Below are positions 45,391 through 54,490 of a stretch of DNA of 64,000 nt, piece by piece. The stretch lies in contig JAUCBJ010001454.1 of NCBI GenBank assembly GCA_032718475.1, positions 1-64,000 of the forward strand, written 5' to 3'. Source of the stretch: Nemertoderma westbladi (lineage: Eukaryota; Xenacoelomorpha; Nemertodermatida; Nemertodermatidae). The translations under genes and the position numbers were made by a program. The notes beneath the pieces were generated by a model. That model made no database searches, was not told the origin of the DNA, and saw only the letters and a list, made by a program, of their open reading frames with translations. Every line of letters starts with the position of its first letter. The first letter of the stretch is position 1.

Positions 45391-45569
45391 ACACACACCG
45401 CATGTCGTTGCCACCCCCCGCCAAACACCAACAAGAACATACAGTATTTACAATGTATACAATATTTTGCACAGCAAATAAATTATCGAATTATAATTTG
45501 AATAAAAAACAAACATAAACCGAAGGATACTACAGTAGTTAGTAAAAACAATAAAAAAACAATGCCCAT

Positions 45570-45990
45570 CATATCAGTTTAACAGATGTCTAAACATTTG
45601 ATGTCCCTCTATTTCTTTCTTTTTAATCCGTCCATAGTGAAACGTGGCAGCCAAGTACTGGACCAGTAGCTGTCTCATTCCAAGGCGGCTAATCCATCTG
45701 CAGTCGCTCCAGTCTCCCGCATGCGGGCGAAAAATTTCCTTAATTGTAATTTCTTTAAGCTGGATCTTGGCATACATGTACTGTACAGCATGTTGCGTCT
45801 TTGAGAAGAAGGTGATCGGTCTGCAATTCTCCAGTCTAATGCTAGAGGGTGAAATGTCAGCAAGTGAAAACCTTCAACCGTTTCCTTGATTTTAATCCGT
45901 TTAACCCTCCCTATCCATACCGGGGGAGGACTTTTGGAGACGCACTTTAATTGATTGCTTGGTTCAAAGCCAAACCACATTTATTGCAAG
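45570..45990. repeat. Decayed relatives of the 146-bp Helitron repeat
   Basis: Three degenerate units with CCAGTCTCCCGCATGCGGGCG and CAGTCTAATGCTAGAGGGTG, GCTGGATCTTGGCATACATGTACTGTACAGCA, in the same order as the 146-bp repeats at 55-61 kb. An old dispersed copy of that family. Overlapping short ORFs are not genes. Confidence 0.6.
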
Positions 45991-47060
45991 TGAAATTCCG
46001 TTACTTTTCCTAAAATTTATTATTCTTTATCTTAAAACAAAAATTAATTTTCATATTATTATTTATGACCATGAAAATGACACGTAAACTGACCTGTCTC
46101 TGAAACTGTCATATTATTGGCTGAACTATTGTAGGAGGGAAATTTAAATATAAAAGAAATTTAAATGGATGTTGTTCAATTTAAATATAATTATAGTATA
46201 GAAATATTATATTTGAGCATTAGTGTGTGGCATATTTGAAAAGAGGAATAAATTTTGTATCTAAAACTTTTAACTTTAAAGTAATATCATCACACCACAC
46301 AAAGTTATATGCTTCCAAACTTTACGTCCCCAAAACTTTCTACAGGGCAGCGCACGTACATTCCAGACCTCAGACGAGTTTTTGTGTGTTCTCAAATCTA
46401 CTGCAGTTACCCAGTCTCTAGGTGATAACGTGTTTAACGGAAATCTGATTATATTTTGTTTATGATTCTTTCGAGTTGACACTCAACTTAATTTTATGTC
46501 ATATGTTGCGCGAAGGCTCCATTTCGTGTAAGTAAATAATATTTGAAGTGCAATGAATCCTATGATACCAAAAGAAACTGAAAGGTAATGATAAGGAAAC
46601 GATGTTTTAGTTTATAATAATTCCTTTTAGGTGAATCAAACAGATAAGGCACAAAGACGCCGCATTTAGCGGTAGATAGTAAAATATAATTGGCAATCAC
46701 TGCTGATATCTATAAAGTCATGTCTTTCAGAGGAAGTAGTTGTTGGCGACCAAGCGGGTGATCCATCACAGAATACCAAGTTGAAGTTGTCGGGCTGACG
46801 TGACCAGGAACAATAATTTATTAGGAGGCCCATTACTGTCGGCGGTCATGACTGTATTTAATTCTAGTGTCTTAATGCAGTAACACGGATATTCTCACAT
46901 CCCCACATCCCCATATGAAGACGGGAATGATTACATACAAAACATTCCCAGAATCAATTTCTAAGATTTATCCGCTAAAATGTCGACATTTGATGCCGAT
47001 TTTAAACGTTTAGGAAAATTAATGGTGACTCGAGTATAATGGAATATAAACTTCGAGGCA
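45991..47060. other. Intronic AT-rich DNA, nothing recognised
   Basis: No ORF or repeat that I can support. Confidence 0.4.
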
Positions 47061-47064
47061 TTAA

Positions 47065-47475
47065 ATGTGCTACAGTACTAACCCAATATCGAATATGTTC
47101 TTTAATCGAGTTGTAAATATCTGGAATGACCTCACCGATGATATTGTTACCAGTATTTCTGTGGAGCAATTCAAACTAAAACTTATTGAATGCGATCTCA
47201 CTAAATACTGTAATTTTGATAGGAATTTGTAACTTGTTTCGTTGTAAATTTTTATTTCATTTAAATACCTTGTGCAATGTGTTGCATATTTTATATTAAT
47301 TGATATTTAATTAAGCTAGAGTATCAGTCGCCTCGTTTACCGTGTTAACCTTTTTACTTTTGTTCTGGTCGGTACATTGTGCCTTTTATTGTGATTTTTA
47401 ATGTTGTCTGTGCGCTACTCTAACTGGAGTTATCTCCGAATAATATATCTTATCTTATCTTATCTTATCGACTCC
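47065..47475 (+). mobile_element. LINE 3' end fragment
   Basis: Encodes the extreme C-terminus of a non-LTR reverse transcriptase (SNMFFNRVVNIWNDLTDDIV, then SVEQFKLKL, stop near 47230), followed by about 220 bp of 3' untranslated sequence ending in TCTTA tandem repeats (about 47447-47470). A short terminal microsatellite of this kind is usual for CR1/Jockey-type LINEs. Sits in intron 1 in the sense direction. Confidence 0.85.
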
Positions 47476-47544
47476 AACGGTAGGTTTAATTCAAATTTTT
47501 CGGATATCAATTGTCCTCAGTCATACCAAAAAATCGAACAAGTT

Positions 47545-47786
47545 GAATAAACGTCGACATATGATATTCCAATTCAGTTTCGGATATCGAAATCAAAGCT
47601 AGACTATCAAATAGTTTGTTATTCATATGACAAAGTTTAGTTTGTTTCAAATAACTATGGGAATAGAATAAACGTCGACATATGATATTCCAATTCAGTT
47701 TCGGATATCGAAATCAAAGCTAGACTATCAAATAGTTTGTTATTCATATGACAAAGTTTAGTTTGTTTCAAATAACTATGGGAATA
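47545..47786 (+). repeat. 121-bp perfect tandem duplication
   Basis: Two adjacent copies, 47545-47665 and 47666-47786, starting GAATAAACGTCGACATATGA. They appear identical by eye, so the duplication is recent or an assembly artefact. Confidence 0.93.
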
Positions 47787-47814
47787 GAAGCCCTGCAGAC
47801 CCAGTGTTTAACTG

Positions 47815-48170
47815 GATTATTATAGGCAGGGGTGTAACTCAATTCGGTTGAACGCCAGGTCTGCAATCAACTGTTTGTAGGTTCGAGCCCCGACAAAGTC
47901 CACTCAGTCTTTCATTCCATGTGTAATCCTGATATACTGCACGTGTGTGAAGGCCTTATATATATCTCTTACCGGTTAGATTTATTACGCCATACTGACT
48001 TACGATTATTATACAGATTACTCTTTCCATGGGGTCAAAAAATGAGGACTAAGGAATAAATTACTGGGAGCGAAATTTGTGATAGAAGCAACGCCCATCC
48101 CTACCAACCTCCCACGGGTAGCAGCTATCCAAAGAGGAGCTTTCGGGTCGCCTCCGGCTTCGACCGACTG
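47815..48170 (+). mobile_element. tRNA-derived SINE, plus strand
   Basis: A-box-like TAACTCAATTCGGTTGAACG (from 47834) and a B-box GGTTCGAGCCC (47880-47890) with normal spacing for an internal RNA polymerase III promoter. The body shares CTCAGTCTTTCATTCCA and CTTTCGGGTCGCCTCCGGC with the copy at 45200-45390, but has about 120 bp more in the middle. The T-stem does not pair well, so it is not a functional tRNA gene. Confidence 0.7.
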
Positions 48171-48215
48171 TTTGCTTTGCTTGAATTATTATAGAGCCTT
48201 GATGTTGTGATTTAG

Positions 48216-48359
48216 ATTGTGGAACTAAAAGAAATGGATCGTGCACTTATTGCTCAATTTATGTTACTTCGAGCTCAACTTCATTCGTGGCGAAATAACT
48301 CAAACAGCACAGATAGCGACTCATCGAAACAGATAATTCGGAGTTTCAGTGTTACTCTG
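48216..48359 (+). CDS. Exon 2 of the coiled-coil protein
   Basis: 48 codons, phase 0 to 0, between TTTAG/ATT and CTG/GTAAGT. Carries most of the coiled coil (VELKEMDRALIAQFMLLRAQ) and then a Ser/Asn/Asp-rich linker (NNSNSTDSDSSKQ) with likely phosphorylation sites. See exon 1 for the whole gene. Confidence 0.82.
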
Positions 48360-49402
48360 GTAAGTTGCCTTGGTGACACCTGTCGTTCAGTGAAATATTG
48401 TTGTTGTCTGTTTTCCGTTCGCTTAGATTAATGACTATTTCTAAAGAAAGTAACACTTTATTCAACGACTTTATAATTCACATTATCGAGGAATGTTAAA
48501 GAATATTGTTTTCGATGACGAAGGTCGACGAAAAAATTATTCAAATACCGGTAGTATTTAGAGGAAATTAATGCGGATTATAAGGAGGACAAAAAGGAAT
48601 GTTCTTTGATAAAAAAATGTATCGAAATTAGCACTTTTTGGCACTAATTTTAATTGCCCGAAATTTAATTACTTTGTCTGAGTGCGTTGAGTTTTGCACG
48701 AGTTAGCAGATTTCTAGAATGCCATCGCTTTTCTAAAATGTCATCGAGTGCAAAACTCAATACACGAGGGCATAGTTCGTATCTGAATGAATTTCGGTTA
48801 AATATAAGTTCTTTAGGAGGAGTTCTTTAGAAGGAGTTCTTTCCGATTTTTATAATCGGAGACACTATTTTATTTGAAAAATTAAATAATTTACCGGTAT
48901 TGATTGATGCGTAATATTAACTGCAGTATGCCTAGGCCTACGGCAGTACCAATAAAGGAAACAGCTGTAATTATTGTGAATACAATAGTATTTTTTTGAA
49001 TTATCATTAAAATAGTGTATTATGTAATTTTATATGGGCATACTAGAGAAAAAGTTTCAATATTTTTTAAATTTTCGGTCAAATCACTCTCGAACTTTTG
49101 ACTCCAGATCAAATTGATTTTTTTTGCCAATTTTTGCCAAAGTTCGCGTGCTGCGTCACGCCCCACGAACGTGTATTAGTGTACATAATACAACCTGTAG
49201 GGTGGGCCAAATGCTAACCCAATTATTGTGTCGTTAGATAAGGAAGGAGAGAATATCCGATAACTTAGCAAACATTAGTTACATATAACCATCATCCCCT
49301 GCCTCCTAATATTAATAGTTGCAGGGATTGAATTAAGTTCAACGACGTCGTTTGTGGCGTATTCATAATTATAACAGATAGATGTAATTCCCTATTATAC
49401 CC

Positions 49403-49417
49403 GGGGGGGGGGGGGGG
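49403..49417 (+). repeat. Poly-G tract (15 G)
   Basis: Preceded by CCC. Confidence 0.95.
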
Positions 49418-49519
49418 TTGTTATAACTCTGAAACAAACGCAGCCTAATAGTGAAAACGCTTTTCAAAAATATTGAGAAGTTTTCGAGTTATAGCATCAT
49501 TTTTTAACCCTACTTTTGG

Positions 49520-50160
49520 CACTTTTTTTGAGACGTTTTTGAAAAGTTCATGAAATATGATTTGAAACATCTTTGTTTTTGATTTACACCGGTTTTTTGG
49601 TGTTTGCAATTAGATGGAATTCATATAAATTCTTTAGAAATTTCAAACATGTTTTTTTCAGCGGGTGCCAAATTTTGAAATATGTCAATTTTGTAAATTG
49701 ATTGTTTGAACCTGTTTTTTGTACAATAGGAGTTTTTGGGATTCAAGTTTCGATGGAATATATATGAGTTCCACCAGGCGTATCAAAATTGTATTTTTCG
49801 GTGGTGTGCAAAATTTGGTGCCAACACGAAACTTTGAAAATCGTTTCAATAGTTCATTCAATTGCTTGTGACAACTTATTTCTCGCGTTTTAGAGGTTTA
49901 TGGCAGTTCTGAATTTAATGGAATAAATAATTATCTATCAAGACATCTCAAACTTCTATTTTTTGGAAGTGGATGCAAAATTTGTTGCTAGCACCAAATT
50001 TTGAAAACCATCAAATATATCAATTGATTGTGTCACCTTGTGTCTTGCGTTATACGGGTTTATGAGGGTTCTAAATTTAATGGAATAAGTAAAAATTGCG
50101 TAAGAGTTTTCGACCTTGTATTTTTCCCCGGTGGGTGAAAATTGTTGTGCCATTATTAAT
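49520..50160. repeat. Degenerate tandem repeat, about 170-190 bp
   Basis: Three or so diverged units sharing GTGCAAAATTTGGTGCCAACAC-like, CTTGYGTTWTAGAGGTTTATG-like and TCTRAATTTAATGGAATAA motifs. No coding content. Confidence 0.6.
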
Positions 50161-50395
50161 TAAAATATATTGGTTGGTTTTTTTTCATTTTTTGCCTACG
50201 TAAACGACTAAAACAGCAATTTATTGTGATCAGATCATTTTTAAATATTTTCCAATGGATTTTGCACCCCAGAAAAACTGTATTGAAAAACAACTAGCCG
50301 AAAATTCAAACTTCCAAATTTTATGAAAATTGTTCACTGCTTGTAATTTTGACAGTGCTGCCATAGCTTAGCCTAGCCACATTTAGTTTCACCAT

Positions 50396-50655
50396 ATGCG
50401 CATTTCACCCTCCCAGGCGTCCTCAGCGGTTTAATTAATGAAAACATTAAAATGTACAGCTCAATTTAAAAAGAGTTAATACAATTTAATTTACATAATA
50501 ATATCAAGCGGCAATCAATATAAATTATTCAGGGTTAAATTTAGTTAACGGTAAGTCATATAGAAGTAAAATTAATTAATTTTAATTAATAAGAAGTTTT
50601 AATTAATTAAACCGCTGAGGACGCAAGGGAGGGTGAAATGCGCATGCTGTGAAAC
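50396..50655. mobile_element. MITE-like element, about 50-bp TIRs
   Basis: Left end GTTTCACCATATGCGCATTT and a CCTCAGCGGTTTAATTAAT segment are mirrored by the right end AAATGCGCATGCTGTGAAAC. The 160-bp core is AT-rich. No clear target duplication. Confidence 0.78.
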
Positions 50656-50734
50656 CAAAATTTTTATATATCCACGTGGTGAAAGCCCTTAATTACAATA
50701 ATCTATCTGTTATTAATATTATTAGTGGCAGTCG

Positions 50735-51480
50735 GATCCAATATGGTTGGTGCGCGAAATAATTGTTGGGCTAGAAACAATTGAATAAGGGGTAAGAAGA
50801 TGCCCTGGATCGAGTGGCGGGGTGTGCTTTTTGCAAAAACAAGAGGAAACGGTCGAAATGGCGGGTTTAATTAAGCGTGGGAATCCAATTTAGAAAATCG
50901 GCTGTGATTGGCTACTACATATTTGACGTCATTACGCAGTGATCTGATAATTTTTTATCTTGGTTTCTATGGAGAGATATTTTCGATGGTTTCAAATACA
51001 CATTTAATCTCAATCATTTCACACGTGGCTTATATTAATTGAAAGCGGAGAGTCTTGCTCGTCTTTTGACACTATAATTAATTAAATTCATAAAGGGGAA
51101 GACTGATAAAATGCTGTTTACAATTACAAACTCGGCCGATTGCCTGACCGGTATGTAAGCACTCAGCCTATTACAGTATCTGACTATTGCAGATTTACTT
51201 CATTAATTAGGCTTTACCGGTGACCGGTACGCATTTTTAATATTCAAGTAGCCCACTGCCAATTAGCCTACTGCCAGATCACTGCGTAATGACGTCACTT
51301 ACGTAGCAGCCAATCACAGCCGATTTTCAAAATTGGCCTGCAGCTCTTACTTAAACTAGCCATTTCGACCGTTTCTACGTGTATTTACCAAAAACACACC
51401 CCGCCACTCGATTCAGGGCACCTTTTTACCCCTAATTCAATTGTGTCTAGCCGAACAATTTTTTCCAGCATCAACCTATT
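50735..51480. mobile_element. Foldback element with about 210-bp arms
   Basis: Left arm (about 50735-50955) and right arm (about 51274-51480) are inverted copies: TCGAGTGGCGGGGTGTG / CACACCCCGCCACTCGA, CGGTCGAAATGGC / GCCATTTCGACCG, ATCGGCTGTGATTGGCT / AGCCAATCACAGCCGAT. The arms have diverged noticeably. Unpaired centre of about 320 bp; no ORF. Confidence 0.85.
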
Positions 51481-51544
51481 AGAAGCCAGATTACTGAACC
51501 TGGTTGAGCCAATCAGACTTCAGCAACGTGATTTTGCGATATTG

Positions 51545-51895
51545 CGGATTTACAGTATAGGCAAGGCATACCGGATTACGGTATAGGCATACCAGCTTAC
51601 GGTATAGGCATACCAGCTTACGGTATAGGCATACCAGCTTACGGTATAGGCATACCAGCTTACGGTATAGGCATACCAGCTTACGGTATTTGCATACCAG
51701 CTTACGGTATAGGCATACCAGCTTACGGTATAGGCATACCAGCTTACGGTATAGGCATACCAGCTTACGGTATAGGCATACCAGCTTACGGTATAGGCAT
51801 ACCAGCTTACGGTATTTGCATACCAGCTTACGGTATAGGCATACCAGCTTACGGTATAGGCATACCAGCTTACGGTATAGGCATACGGTATAGGT
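51545..51895. repeat. 21-bp minisatellite, about 16 units
   Basis: Unit GGCATACCAGCTTACGGTATA. GGTAT and ATACC form a 5-bp dyad across the unit border. Because 21 is a multiple of 3, the minus strand reads open as a 7-residue YRKLVCL repeat; this is not taken as a gene. Confidence 0.96.
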
Positions 51896-51899
51896 ATTG

Positions 51900-52170
51900 T
51901 ATTTTTTGTCCCACCAGAAAAGCACTAACATCAATTGTTGCGTTACCATGAATGATTTTTAACAAGTTGTATCGCGATCAGCGACCTTGGAAGCCAGTAT
52001 AGCTTCAGAATTACCAAACCAAAGGCAAAATTTAACAGTTTGTAATTTTCTGCTACTTCTACTTTTTGTTCTGGAGCCCCAGCATTGCACCAAAAGTACC
52101 AAAAATAATTATAACTACTGTAGTTTCATAGTGATCAGCGACCTCGAAAACCCTTATACTGTACCATCAA
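51900..52170 (-). repeat. Dispersed GGTTTTCGATGTCGCTGA block, inverted copy
   Basis: Reverse complement of the block at 880-1145, 6890-7160 and 10310-10616 (GTGATCAGCGACCTCGAAAA and GTCCCACCAG motifs). It abuts the 21-bp minisatellite. Confidence 0.7.
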
Positions 52171-52187
52171 AGTTATAATTTTTGAGC

Positions 52188-52250
52188 CTTTATTGTCCGC
52201 AATAGCGGACAATAAAGTCTTTATCGTCCGCACTTTTGCGGACAATAAAG
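52188..52250. repeat. Two adjacent hairpins, GTCCGC / GCGGAC
   Basis: First: CTTTATTGTCCGC / GCGGACAATAAAG, 13-bp perfect stem, 4-nt loop (52188-52217). Second: CTTTATCGTCCGCA / TGCGGACAATAAAG, 14-bp stem with one mismatch (52219-52250). They sit 48 bp before the exon 3 acceptor. Confidence 0.92.
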
Positions 52251-52297
52251 GGTATCGTTTAAAGAAAAAAATTCCTTTTCATATTCGATTTATTTAG

Positions 52298-52504
52298 GAA
52301 GATGATGAAGTTTTCCCACCGATTTCCAATTGGTTTGCATCCGATGACTCTCCTCCAATAAAGGTGCCTTCTAGAGATTGTTATAACCAATCAGACAATT
52401 ATTGTGCTTATACATTACCACGGCAACCAAAAGATTCAGAGTTAATATCTACTGAAGAAACATTAACATTTAAGACTACAATAGACATTCCGAATAGGAA
52501 ATAA
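52298..52504 (+). CDS. Exon 3 (last) of the coiled-coil protein
   Basis: 68 codons plus TAA at 52502, phase 0 start. Begins EDDEVFPPISNWFASDDSPP, an acidic and Pro-containing tail, and ends TFKTTIDIPNRK. AATAAA at 52784-52789 could be the poly(A) signal, although it lies inside a LINE fragment. Confidence 0.8.
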   Translation, partial: EDDEVFPPISNWFASDDSPPIKVPSRDCYNQSDNYCAYTLPRQPKDSELISTEETLTFKTTIDIPNRK

Positions 52505-52574
52505 TTTACACACAGTGATTACTGTAATTAAGTATGTTGAGATGGTCAGGCCTACAGTATGTCCCAAAATTCAT

Positions 52575-52812
52575 CCGTCAAATACATCGGAATTAAATTG
52601 ACAACAATTTAAGAGGAAGTCTCATATTGAATACGTTCGCAGTCAACTATCAAAATCAGTAGGAATATTTTTTAAACTCCCTTATATTTTCCCTTTACAG
52701 ATTTTACATTTATTATCTTTTTCTTTAATTCAACCCTATATCACATACGGATTAATTGCATGGGGAAATGCATATCATAGTCTAATAAAGCCGATCAGAA
52801 TTAAAGTTTCAT
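52575..52812 (+). mobile_element. LINE RT C-terminal fragment
   Basis: Encodes, after a frameshift, SHIEYVRSQLSKSVGIFFKL, then PYITYGLIAWGNAYHSLIKP, the conserved region after the RT thumb in Jockey/CR1-type LINEs. Truncated at both ends. Lies just after the last exon of the coiled-coil gene. Confidence 0.85.
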
Positions 52813-53341
52813 TTGTTGATTATATTGCAAGTAGTGCTGTGCTATACCATCTGGATACCAAGTAGTGATGGTGTTATTATAATGATCACCTCAGGAACGA
52901 AATAAGCCATTCTATCAATGACTGGTGATAAGCAAAGAACTATAAATTCGCTGTTTTAATTATGTTCAAGTAAGCTGAGTCAACTACAGTTAATACTATT
53001 GATGAAAATCTTCATTATACCTATGGTGTTATTATAATGATCACCTCAATGGATAAATTGAATATCTGTTTTTCTTTATTTACCACTCGAATATTTAACA
53101 TAATTATAATTCCGCTTTACTTTTACAGTCTATAATTAATATCCTTAGGCCCCTATGTGAAATTCTTTAGGCATAATTTATACTGTTATTTCGGCTGAAT
53201 TAAGTAATTATACGAAATTTGCCGGATTCTATATAAACTTTAAGATGTTTTTCCAAAACATTTTTTATACACGAAGGAGATACTGGTTTGAATGGGCCTG
53301 CAGGAGACGTGACTGTTCAATGCGTCGCGAGGGTGAAAAGA
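52813..53341. other. Intergenic AT-rich DNA
   Basis: A GGTGTTATTATAATGATCACCTCA motif occurs twice (about 52868 and 53024), otherwise nothing recognised. Confidence 0.45.
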
Positions 53342-53632
53342 TCATTCAACAGTGGCCTTCGTGACAGCAGGTAGATCAGAATCAGTGGTCGGATGGGAAT
53401 AATGGTCGTCGGTTTGTATGGCTGGGGAAGAAACTGCGGGGCAGAGAACCGCGTCGACATATTTAATTGATGATACTTGGATCGGTTTACTGTTTTGAGA
53501 AACGCGAACAGCAACAACCCCGGAATATGAATAGGCAGCGTGTATTTGCCTCGACCACTTTAGTTTCAGTGCGTGATGTAGAATAGCCATTCGGCGAGGT
53601 GTTATGTGATTCGTTAGTCGACTCGAATACCA
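53342..53632 (-). CDS. Possible exon, unidentified
   Basis: On the minus strand a possible acceptor AAACTTTAG (just above 53632) leads into an open frame of about 97 codons ending at 53342, including MAILHHALKLKWSRQIHAAY and ending SDLPAVTKATVE. It is GC-richer than its flanks. A second frame is also open here (53317-53517), which weakens the case. No homology recognised. Confidence 0.25.
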   Translation of the reverse strand, partial: WYSSRLTNHITPRRMAILHHALKLKWSRQIHAAYSYSGVVAVRVSQNSKPIQVSSIKYVDAVLCPAVSSPAIQTDDHYSHPTTDSDLPAVTKATVE

Positions 53633-54490
53633 TACTAAAGTTTAAGTTAACCCAGTAGATTGATTTCCAACGGAACCATTAAACGGTATTTCATTGGGTT
53701 TGAGTTATATAAAAAATTAAGAAAATATACCATTACTACCAACTTCAGTATAATATGTTGAACTACTCCGCGCCGAACCCGAAATATTGTAGGACAAATA
53801 TAATTTGGATTTAGAGTAATATTAATTGTTGGGATAGGGAGGTTCCCCTAATCTCCACATTCAGCAAGCTGTGCAGTAAATCTGTAATTAGAACAAGTTT
53901 CTAATCACCAGTGGTAAACCGTGCGGTAACCCCATGCTCGTTCGCATGCTCATGCTCAACGGCATGCTCATTCAATGCAAATGTTAACACAAAAAACCGA
54001 ATCAAAATTTGTTAACTTTCTGAAATCCGGTGTTATTCCCCCTTACCTCTAAAACTGCAAAGATACAGTGAACTGATTGCATAATATGACAATCAAGCTT
54101 TCTGAGTAGCTTTATTTAGGCGGAAGGCATCATAATAGAGTATTTATCGAAGCAAAACAATTATACTTTCTAATGAAATTATTTGCTCAATCAGTTGCGG
54201 TAACTGATGGTCTTTCTGTCGACTGTGAATTCAATAGGGAATGGCATAATTTTATTTAGCATTTTTTCAATAGGCTGTGGTTTACTGCGCGGTGTACCGT
54301 GCAACTACCTGTTGGGTCGTTCACAGTCGGCGGTAATGAAAATCATTTACCTCACAGACACCTTTCCTATAGTTTATGATTTATGATTTCTTTCTAATAT
54401 TAGTAAAACCACGTACTGTATTACCGACTTAGTTTGGGCAATTATGGAGATCTGCAGTAGCATCGTCCCCAAAAGGTAGATTTTATCTAA
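53633..54490. other. Intergenic AT-rich DNA
   Basis: No ORF of note. Short CATGCTC direct repeats near 53933-53970. Confidence 0.45.

Larger units (their letters stand above)
44583..48215 (+). other. Intron 1 of the coiled-coil gene
   Basis: 3633 bp, GTAAAT donor and TTGTGATTTAG acceptor. It contains a G25 run, a minus-strand SINE, degenerate Helitron-type repeats, a LINE 3' end, a 121-bp tandem duplication and a plus-strand SINE, listed separately. Confidence 0.75.
48360..52297 (+). other. Intron 2 of the coiled-coil gene
   Basis: 3938 bp, GTAAGT donor; acceptor TTTATTTAG with a pyrimidine-rich run before it. It holds two large inverted-repeat elements, a 21-bp minisatellite, the dispersed block and a pair of hairpins. 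48360-49400 shows nothing else that I recognise. Confidence 0.75.

Noticed and set aside
47827-47905. Functional tRNA gene
   Set aside because: A and B boxes are present but the T-stem and acceptor stem do not pair; shared body sequence shows it is a SINE head.
51491-51949. Minus-strand ORF of 152 codons with a YRKLVCL heptapeptide repeat
   Set aside because: The repeat unit is 21 bp, so any stop-free unit gives a long ORF. The opposite strand is also open. No start context or non-repetitive coding part.
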